Positions 1-4,797 of a stretch of DNA of 5,742 nt are shown here, piece after piece. This stretch comes from Chlorobiota bacterium (GTDB lineage Bacteria; Bacteroidota; Bacteroidia; Bacteroidales; B39-G9): positions 1 to 5,742 of the forward strand of contig DAOVJU010000252.1 of assembly GCA_030632095.1 (NCBI GenBank). Direction: 5' to 3'. Position numbers and translations under genes: made by a program. Positions within the stretch are counted from its first letter, which is position 1. Each line of letters begins with the position of its first letter. The notes beneath the pieces are model-generated. The model ran no database searches and was not told where the DNA came from. It was given only the letters and a program-made list of their open reading frames with translations.

Positions 1-126
1 CCCGTTAGTTCTGCAAAAATCTGTGTTGCCTCTGAAAATCCTCGAAAAGCTGTATAATAATTTTATATCGAACTCAGTTTAATACATAAAATATTAGATA
101 AATATGTTAATTTGCAAAAAGTGTAA

Positions 127-162
127 ACCCTGTGAAATAGTGTAACTTCAATTTAACAGGGT
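127..162. repeat. Inverted repeat ACCCTGT / ACAGGGT
   Basis: ACCCTGT (127-133) and ACAGGGT (156-162) are perfect 7-base inverted arms around a 22-base loop. GTAAA-like sequence adjoins both arms (AGTGTAAA before, GGTAAAC after). No T-run follows directly, so it is not a typical terminator. It could be an operator or an end fragment of a mobile element; the sequence does not decide. Confidence 0.45.
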
Positions 163-219
163 AAACTACTTTTAGCTGATTATGAAAAATGCCAACTTTA
201 TCAATGAAAAACACTATTT
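135..219. repeat. Nine-base inverted repeat AAATAGTGT / ACACTATTT
   Basis: AAATAGTGT at 135-143 is exactly complementary to ACACTATTT at 211-219, with 67 bases between. The left arm lies inside the loop of the ACCCTGT/ACAGGGT hairpin, so the two foldings could not fully coexist. In such A/T-rich DNA a nine-base match over this distance may be chance. Confidence 0.3.
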
Positions 220-378
220 TTGGTTTGTTTATACCTTAATCATAATAATAACATAGCTTTGCAATGTAAACCTTCACGAACGGAAAGTGGAACAGAATGT
301 GGAAGTGAGTAAATTGATTAAAAAAGGCTAAGGCTGAAAGGATTACTTATGAGAGTATAACTTATTATATATATATCA

Positions 379-2103
379 ATGAATAATTTTGAAAATACTA
401 TATGTTTAATTGTAAGTCGTTTTAAAGCTGACTTAAGCTTTCATATTTTTCTTATTGTATGGTTTGTAATAAATATTTTACAAGGAGCTTTCACTGGCAT
501 TTTTCATGATGAAACATATTATTGGATGTATTCTGAAAACCTCGCCTGGGGTTATTTTGATCATCCTCCAATGATAGCATTGTTAATAAAGCTAGGTTAT
601 TGGATCATTCCAAACGAATTAGGGATCAGGCTTTTTACTATTTTATTAAGTACAAGTACTTTATATATTATTTATCACTTAATAGATACCGAAAATAAAT
701 CAGCAAAATGGTTTATTATTATTATCCTCTCAATAATACTAATACATTCGCATATTTGTGGTTTTCTTGCAATTCCTGATATTCCCCTAATTTTTTTCAC
801 ATCACTGTTTTTTTATTTATATAAAAAATTCCTTGAAAAAGAAACGTATAAATTAGCTATACTACTTGCTTTAACCATAGCTTTAATGCTTTACAGTAAA
901 TATCATGGGATACTAATTCTTTTCTTTACTATACTTTCAAATTGGAAAATTATCTTAAAACCAAAGTTCTGGGTTATTGTATTCTTTTCTGTCCTATTCT
1001 ATATACCTCACATCTACTGGCAAATTGTTAATGACTTACCATCGGTAAAATATCATCTGCAAGGCCGTTCTGATGCTTATTCCATAATGCACACCATTAA
1101 CTTTATATATTCACAGTTAATAATAGCCGGGCCATTTATTGGCTTTATATTATTATTTTTTGCTTTCAAATCAAAACCCCAAAATGTTTTTGAAAAAAGT
1201 TTGAAATATTCTTTGGTTGGATTCTATTTATTCTTCTTTCTATCATCTTTTAAAGGACACACAGAAGCACATTGGTTAGCTTCAGTTTATATCCCTTTAA
1301 TAGTGTTATCGTACCAGGAAATAATAAATAAGCCACGAGTATTGAAATGGTGCAAAATTATTTTCTATCCGAGCATAATTATTTTTATTGTATTGAGAAT
1401 ATACTTAGTATATGATTTTTTACCAAAGAAAAATTACAAATCTGAAATGCACCACTGGAAAAACTGGGCTAGTGATATTGAAAAAGAAGCTGGAGATCTG
1501 CCTGTTATTTTCATGAACTCATATCAAAGAGCATCAAAATATACATTTTATACAAAAAAAACGGCTCATTCATTAAACAACATATTTTACAGGAAAAACC
1601 AGTATGATCTATGGAATATAGAAGAAGAACTTCAAGGGAAGGATGTATTAATTGTATTTCCAATGTATGCCTATCCTCTTGATACTTTAAGAACATCTAA
1701 CAACAAGGTATATAAAGCAGGAAAAGTTGAAAATTTCAGGTCATACAATAAAGTTTTAATTAGTATACTGCAAGAAGATTTACGAGCTAATGTTGACACT
1801 ATTATAGAAATACCAGTAAAGATCACAAATAACTATAATATCGTAGCTGATTTCAGGGCAAATCCTGAATTAAATTCAGTGCTTTCATACACATACTTTC
1901 AAAAGAATGAAATGGTAGTCAGGCCCGTTAATATTAAAAAATACAAATTTTCGAATCTTGAACCCGGAGAAAGTTACATTGATACAATAAAAATTAATAC
2001 CCCTGAAAAAGCCGGGAAATATGATCTGATACTATCAATAAAAACAGCATGGTTCCCTACAGGTTTAAATGGTGAATATGTAAAAATTATTATTGAGGAA
2101 TAA
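379..2103 (+). CDS. GT39/ArnT-like (PMT_2) membrane glycosyltransferase
   Basis: Predicted inner-membrane glycosyltransferase that would move a sugar from a polyprenyl-phosphate donor to an acceptor on the periplasmic side. The acceptor cannot be told from sequence. The 574-residue protein has a hydrophobic N-terminal two-thirds with about ten likely membrane segments up to residue 346. Family landmarks are HDETYYW (43-49), whose acidic pair marks the first periplasmic loop of GT39 enzymes, then AWGYFDHPP (56-64), PDIPLIFF (133-140), YSKYHG (172-177) and KGHTEAHW (292-299). Residues about 355-465 are soluble. Residues about 466-574 look like a beta-sandwich (PGESY near 529, GKYDL at 546-550), resembling CARDB/Ig-like modules. 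ATG 379 is the first usable in-frame start; an upstream ATG at 349 meets a stop two codons later. No Shine-Dalgarno is seen. It appears monocistronic, with nothing on its strand for 390 bases after it. Family assignment is strong; substrate is unknown. Confidence 0.9.
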   Translation: MNNFENTICLIVSRFKADLSFHIFLIVWFVINILQGAFTGIFHDETYYWMYSENLAWGYFDHPPMIALLIKLGYWIIPNELGIRLFTILLSTSTLYIIYHLIDTENKSAKWFIIIILSIILIHSHICGFLAIPDIPLIFFTSLFFYLYKKFLEKETYKLAILLALTIALMLYSKYHGILILFFTILSNWKIILKPKFWVIVFFSVLFYIPHIYWQIVNDLPSVKYHLQGRSDAYSIMHTINFIYSQLIIAGPFIGFILLFFAFKSKPQNVFEKSLKYSLVGFYLFFFLSSFKGHTEAHWLASVYIPLIVLSYQEIINKPRVLKWCKIIFYPSIIIFIVLRIYLVYDFLPKKNYKSEMHHWKNWASDIEKEAGDLPVIFMNSYQRASKYTFYTKKTAHSLNNIFYRKNQYDLWNIEEELQGKDVLIVFPMYAYPLDTLRTSNNKVYKAGKVENFRSYNKVLISILQEDLRANVDTIIEIPVKITNNYNIVADFRANPELNSVLSYTYFQKNEMVVRPVNIKKYKFSNLEPGESYIDTIKINTPEKAGKYDLILSIKTAWFPTGLNGEYVKIIIEE

Positions 2104-2193
2104 TATGTAGTATTTGAACGAAAATTCTTTAATTGTTGATTGTTAAAGTTTTTGCAAGAAATTTCTTTTTGAATATGTTAAATGGCTAAATTG

Positions 2194-2400
2194 TTATGAC
2201 TTCTCAATAAATTGTGGTAAATCAAGTTTCTCAAAAAAAGCAGCAATACCCTTAGGATAATAATCGGTTATACTTTTATACCTGACCACGTATTCATCAG
2301 CCTTGTATTCATTTTCGCGCGTAAATGCCAAATTTCCCAAGCCTAAAACCAATTGAGTTACAATTTCTTTAAATTTCCAACTATTTTCATTCTCCTTATT
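2194..2400 (-). pseudogene. M48 zinc metallopeptidase C-terminal fragment
   Basis: A 68-codon open stretch lies between TGA at 2401-2403 and TAA at 2194-2196, with no in-frame ATG. Its translation carries the hallmark of M48 (Ste24/HtpX/BepA-type) peptidases after the catalytic helix. GLGNLAFTRENEYKADEYVV matches the family pattern [ST]RxxExxAD, whose Glu (fragment residue 31, codon 2308-2310) is the third zinc ligand, with Asp at residue 35. It continues as YYPKGIAAFFEKL, like the family's GYDPxGxxxFFxxL. The HEXXH motif that should lie upstream is absent, because the preceding sequence is closed by the stop and then becomes the leader of the plus-strand gene. The usual FLSTHP segment after FFEKL is not recognisable; the frame stays open for 16 codons after the stop. 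It cannot be an active peptidase. I read it as a decayed gene end, antisense to its neighbours. Family recognition is by motif only. Confidence 0.68.
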
Positions 2401-2454
2401 TCAAATAACATTGATAAACTGATGGATATATATTTTAATGCTAGTTTTTTTTCT

Positions 2455-2462
2455 TATATTTA
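2455..2462 (+). promoter_or_regulatory. Possible Bacteroidota -7 element for the 132-residue gene pair
   Basis: TATATTTA matches the Bacteroidota -7 consensus TAnnTTTG at all fixed positions but the last. It lies 34 bases before ATG 2497, which would give a short leader of roughly 25-30 bases. No clear -33 TTTG is seen at the expected distance, and the surroundings are so A/T-rich that chance matches are common. Confidence 0.28.
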
Positions 2463-2496
2463 GATTAAAATCAGGTATAATTATAATTAATTCATT

Positions 2497-2895
2497 ATGA
2501 AAACAATAAAAGAAACTGATTATGTAAATGTTACATATGATGAAGATTTAAAATTAATTAATATTGTATGGCTTGGAAATTGTGAAAGTGAAGAATACCG
2601 GGATACATGGGAAGTAATTTTGGATTGGGGGCGAAAAAATACTGCTTATAATCTTTTTTCTGATATTCAAAAACAAAAAATTATTTCTCCCATTGACCGT
2701 AAATGGTTTGAAGAGGAAATTATTCCGGAAGGAGTAAAAGCAGGTTTAAAAAGAGCTGGAATAGTTTTTGGAGGTGGTATTTTTAAGAGATATTATTTTA
2801 ATAATATCATGAGTAAAATGATGAAAAGCGAACTTCCATTTAAAGCATTTGCTACCCGGGATGAAGCTATTGAATGGTTTAAAACTTTTCAGTAA
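2497..2895 (+). CDS. Small STAS/SEC14-like (SpoIIAA-like) protein, copy 1
   Basis: A 132-residue soluble protein with no signal peptide or membrane segment, so probably cytoplasmic. Its layout is an N-terminal strand pair (YVNVTYDEDLKLINIVWLG, 9-27), a helix around EYRDTWEVILDWGR (33-46), a strand (YNLFSDI, 51-57), then SPIDRKWFEEEIIPEG (64-79), a strand (KRAGIVFGG, 85-93) and a closing helix DEAIEWFKTF (122-131). That alternation and length resemble the small STAS/SEC14 (SpoIIAA-like) proteins common in Bacteroidota, whose role is mostly unknown. I infer fold, not function. No catalytic motif is evident. It is the first of a tandem pair, 25 bases before its paralogue and probably co-transcribed with it. 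ATG 2497 gives the same N-terminus as the second copy (M[KR]TIK.TDYV), which supports the start. No Shine-Dalgarno is seen. Confidence 0.8.
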   Translation: MKTIKETDYVNVTYDEDLKLINIVWLGNCESEEYRDTWEVILDWGRKNTAYNLFSDIQKQKIISPIDRKWFEEEIIPEGVKAGLKRAGIVFGGGIFKRYYFNNIMSKMMKSELPFKAFATRDEAIEWFKTFQ

Positions 2896-2920
2896 AATAT
2901 ATAACTAAATAATTAATGCA

Positions 2921-3319
2921 ATGAGAACTATAAAGAAAACTGACTATGTTGATTTATCTTATGATGAAGAATTAAAAATAGTAAATGTTGTTTGGCTGGG
3001 GCCCTGTGGTAGTGATGGATACCGTGACACATGGGAAAAAGCTATTGAATTTGGCCGTAGTAATACAACAACCTTTCTCTTTTCTAATATTACTAATCAG
3101 AAAATTGTATCACCAATTGATCGTAAATGGTTTGAAGAAGAGATTTTACCGGAAGGCCTTAAAATTGGTATCAAAAGAGCCGGAATAGTTTTTGGAGGAG
3201 GAGTATTTAAACGATATTATTTTAATAATATTCTGGCTAAAACTGATAAGTTTAAACTTCCTTTTAAGGCGTTTAGTACTCGCGAAGAGGCAGTTGCCTG
3301 GTTTAAATCATTTGAGTAA
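2921..3319 (+). CDS. Small STAS/SEC14-like (SpoIIAA-like) protein, copy 2
   Basis: Also 132 residues, aligning with copy 1 end to end without a gap. By hand count 89 of 132 positions are identical (67%). Identity is uneven: 35 of 60 in the first part, 34 of 40 at residues 61-100 and 20 of 32 at the end. The conserved core runs from KI.SPIDRKWFEEEI through KRAGIVFGGG to FKRYYFNNI (61-104), which marks the probable functional surface. The charged N-terminal positions and residues 41-60 have diverged most. The 25-base spacer after copy 1 is A/T-rich without a promoter or terminator, so one transcript is likely. No signal peptide. It converges on the minus-strand secreted-protein gene, leaving 94 bases between stops. 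Function is unassigned; tandem duplication is clear. Confidence 0.8.
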   Translation: MRTIKKTDYVDLSYDEELKIVNVVWLGPCGSDGYRDTWEKAIEFGRSNTTTFLFSNITNQKIVSPIDRKWFEEEILPEGLKIGIKRAGIVFGGGVFKRYYFNNILAKTDKFKLPFKAFSTREEAVAWFKSFE

Positions 3320-3333
3320 ATAAATTTAAAACC

Positions 3334-3411
3334 TTAAATCAATTTGCTTGTTGTTACTTGCAATTGTTTTACAACTTTTCCTGCTATATCAATAATCTCA
3401 ATTGTTTGTGT
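3334..3411 (-). pseudogene. Frameshifted T9SS sorting-domain fragment
   Basis: Just past the stop of the propeller gene, in another frame, 25 codons read TQTIEIIDIAGKVVKQLQV and then TTSKLI before TAA (3334-3336). This parallels the middle of the sorting domain of the neighbouring FG-GAP protein (AVEIVNISGKVVKKFQV). In the intact gene QVDLS follows; here the IDL equivalent is present only in a different frame (NKQIDLR) and ends within a few codons, so a frameshift lies between QLQV and that point. The typical start (YPNP) and end (PKGIYF) of the domain are missing, and TGA (3418-3420) closes the frame upstream. I read it as the relic of another T9SS protein's C-terminus, or of an earlier tail of the adjacent gene. 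It is short, so the call rests on the GKVV region. Confidence 0.6.
3340..3370 (+). terminator. Weak hairpin plus T4 between convergent genes
   Basis: CAATTTGC (3340-3347) can pair with GCAATTG (3360-3366) with one bulged T, around a 12-base loop, followed by TTTT (3367-3370). It sits 20 bases after the stop of the second 132-residue gene, where a terminator for the pair would be expected. The stem is short and A/T-rich, and the same bases belong to the sorting-domain relic, so this is tentative. Confidence 0.28.
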
Positions 3412-3413
3412 GT

Positions 3414-4793
3414 TTATTCAATTAGTAACATTTTTTTTGTCTCTGAATAAACATCTCCTGCTTTCAACTGATAGAGATAAATTCCTGAACCGACAGGTTC
3501 ATTAGTATCGGTTGTTCCGTCCCAAACGACCGAATATTTTCCTGCCGGTTGGTTTTCATTTACTAACGTTCGTATTTCATGCCCAAGGATATTATATACT
3601 TTCAAAACAAACTTGCCTGATACCGGTAACTGATAGTCGATAATAGTTGATTGTGAAAACGGATTGGGGTAATTATTAAGACTTGTATGATATAAATACC
3701 CGATATTTTCATTAACACCAGTTGTGGGAAAAGAAAGACCGGTAAAATAAATTTCTGAATTTGTAAATGTGTTTTCTGTCCATACAATATAAACACTGTC
3801 ATTATTGGCGGATATTTGAGGAAACCATGACCAATCAGGAGTATTAGATATATTAACAGGCTCCGACCACGAATTATCAATATTATTAGAATATATAATT
3901 TCAAGATTATCTGATATATATTCATACCATACCACATGGGTAATATTATTTTTTACAAATAACGACGGGCTTAAAGAACCTGCATCCGAATTTGAGATAT
4001 TCAAAGGTTCTGACCATTGATCATCATAAGATGAATAGAAAATTTCAGCCGCTGTAGAATAAACATCATCATCCCAAACAACATAATTAATACTGTTTTG
4101 AACACCAATTGACGGCCTGCCGGAATCGCTGTTTTGAAAGTTGGAAATATTAACCGGTTCTGACCAGACACTATCAAACCGGGCATAATATATTTCACAA
4201 ACAAGCGGGTTATATGTAATAGTTTCCTCCCAAATTATATATACTTTGTCATCTTCGGTTACTATCTTTTGATTGGCAGCATCGTTACTACTGTTGGAAA
4301 TTTTAACAGGTTCTGTCCAATTTGTATCATATTTACAAAAATATACTTCGTTTGACTTATTCCACACCACGTACATTTTATTGTCTTCAACACTTATATC
4401 CGGAAATGTGCCTCCAGTGCTGCCGGGAATAAAAGATGCTTCCGACCATATATTATTATTATACCGGGAATAATAAATACCGGCAGAAGCTTGCCATACA
4501 ATAGAAATATTATCTGAATCAACTGCGATACCTGGACATTTACCACCTATAGTAGTTGAAACAGGAGTGGATGGCAACCAATTTCCATCAAACTTAGAAA
4601 AATAAATTAAGAAAGTACCGGTAGTATTATCATCCCATACTACAAAAATATCTTGTAGTAATACTTCTATATCGGGATTTTCAGAAATACCTTCATTATT
4701 ACTGATATTTATTACATTCTGTGTATTTGCTGTTCTTATAAATATACAAATGCAAGAAATTAAGGATACCAGGATAAATATTTTTTTTTTCAT
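3414..4793 (-). CDS. Secreted seven-unit beta-propeller protein with T9SS type A sorting domain
   Basis: A 459-residue exported protein with no recognised enzymatic motif. Residues 1 to about 24 (MKKKIFILVSLISCICIF...) are a Sec signal peptide. Residues about 27-350 hold seven related units, each with a [VI][VI]W strand (51, 98, 142, 186, 238, 287, 336), an [IV]YY/IYF-like strand and a W[ST]EPV.ISN loop (clearest at 159, 210, 260 and 309; degenerate at 72 and 116). This resembles sialidase/BNR-like or WD40-like propellers, but the Asp-box and sialidase catalytic residues are not evident. Residues 371-459 are a sorting domain of the longer FlgD-like kind: NNYPNPF (373-379), VYNILGHEIRTLV (399-411), GSGIYLYQL (436-443), ending KKMLLIE. 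T9SS would carry the protein across the outer membrane and remove this tail. The start lies 4 bases after the upstream gene's stop, so the two are probably one operon. Binding partner is unknown. Confidence 0.87.
   Translation of the reverse strand: MKKKIFILVSLISCICIFIRTANTQNVINISNNEGISENPDIEVLLQDIFVVWDDNTTGTFLIYFSKFDGNWLPSTPVSTTIGGKCPGIAVDSDNISIVWQASAGIYYSRYNNNIWSEASFIPGSTGGTFPDISVEDNKMYVVWNKSNEVYFCKYDTNWTEPVKISNSSNDAANQKIVTEDDKVYIIWEETITYNPLVCEIYYARFDSVWSEPVNISNFQNSDSGRPSIGVQNSINYVVWDDDVYSTAAEIFYSSYDDQWSEPLNISNSDAGSLSPSLFVKNNITHVVWYEYISDNLEIIYSNNIDNSWSEPVNISNTPDWSWFPQISANNDSVYIVWTENTFTNSEIYFTGLSFPTTGVNENIGYLYHTSLNNYPNPFSQSTIIDYQLPVSGKFVLKVYNILGHEIRTLVNENQPAGKYSVVWDGTTDTNEPVGSGIYLYQLKAGDVYSETKKMLLIE
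3744..4717 (-). repeat. Seven propeller repeats of about 43-51 codons
   Basis: The coding region of residues 27-350 is an internal tandem repeat. The [VI][VI]W motif recurs at intervals of 47, 44, 44, 52, 49 and 49 residues. The DNA behind WSEPV is still similar between units, for example GGTTCTGACCA at two sites and GGCTCCGACCA at another on the plus strand. The N-terminal VINISN (27-32) matches the VNISN that ends other units, while the last unit lacks that ending. This suggests that the first and last segments together complete the seventh blade. Confidence 0.75.
4781..4790 (-). repeat. A10 homopolymer just after the start codon
   Basis: The coding strand reads ATG followed by ten A residues, giving codons 2-4 AAA and the first base of codon 5, all within the signal peptide. 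Such tracts can slip during replication or transcription, and a one-base change here would abolish the whole product. Lysine-rich signal-peptide starts also produce such tracts for ordinary reasons. Confidence 0.6.
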
Positions 4794-4797
4794 GTGT

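Larger units (their letters stand above)
1..378. other. Gene-free leader region with short repeats
   Basis: No ORF with a start codon and a recognisable product is seen here. Two short open stretches were noted without assignment. One lies on the minus strand at the left edge (about 2-63, reading TAFRGFSEATQIFAELT) and could be the edge of a gene remnant. The other is on the plus strand (257-331, containing HERKVEQNVEVSKLIKKG), has no ATG, and ends at TAA 329-331. The region also holds inverted repeats (127-162; 135-143 with 211-219), a direct repeat AGTGTAA (120-126 and 139-145) and GTGGAA twice at a 12-base interval (287-292 and 299-304). An alternating TA stretch lies immediately before the ATG at 379. 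TATTTTTG at 215-222 fits the Bacteroidota -7 consensus TAnnTTTG, but I find no matching -33 TTTG, so I do not call it a promoter. Confidence 0.6.
2104..2496. other. 393-base gap with a peptidase remnant
   Basis: No complete gene lies between the glycosyltransferase stop and the first 132-residue gene. The middle (2194-2400) is a minus-strand M48 peptidase fragment, listed separately. Positions 2104-2193 are A/T-rich without a convincing terminator; the palindrome AAGAAATTTCTT (2156-2167) is followed by T residues but has no real loop. Positions 2401-2496 are the probable promoter and leader of the downstream gene pair. Confidence 0.6.

Noticed and set aside
215..222. TATTTTTG as a -7 promoter element for the glycosyltransferase
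   Set aside because: Matches TAnnTTTG, but no TTTG at the -33 distance is seen and it lies more than 150 bases before the start codon in very A/T-rich DNA.
287..304. GTGGAA repeated at 12 bases as a regulator operator
   Set aside because: Only two six-base copies, no symmetry, and explainable as chance or a decayed coding stretch.
1511..1696. 61-codon minus-strand ORF inside the glycosyltransferase gene
   Set aside because: Lies wholly within a well-supported membrane protein gene and has no recognisable product; a shadow frame.
2156..2170. AAGAAATTTCTT palindrome plus T-run as terminator of the glycosyltransferase gene
   Set aside because: A perfect palindrome without a loop leaves only about 4 weak pairs; not a credible intrinsic terminator.
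2985..3188. 67-codon plus-strand ORF overlapping the second 132-residue gene
   Set aside because: Fully inside a conserved paralogue that aligns end to end with its neighbour; the alternative frame is not conserved in copy 1.
3602..4204. Two minus-strand ORFs (3602-3937 and 4001-4204) inside the propeller gene
   Set aside because: Their hydrophobic, low-complexity products arise from out-of-frame reading of the propeller repeats.
4273..4473. 66-codon plus-strand ORF antisense to the propeller gene
   Set aside because: Antisense to clear repeat-coding sequence; no family resemblance.
3744..4717. Sialidase (neuraminidase) activity for the propeller protein
   Set aside because: Propeller-like repeats are present, but canonical SxDxGxTW Asp-boxes and the Arg triad context are not evident.
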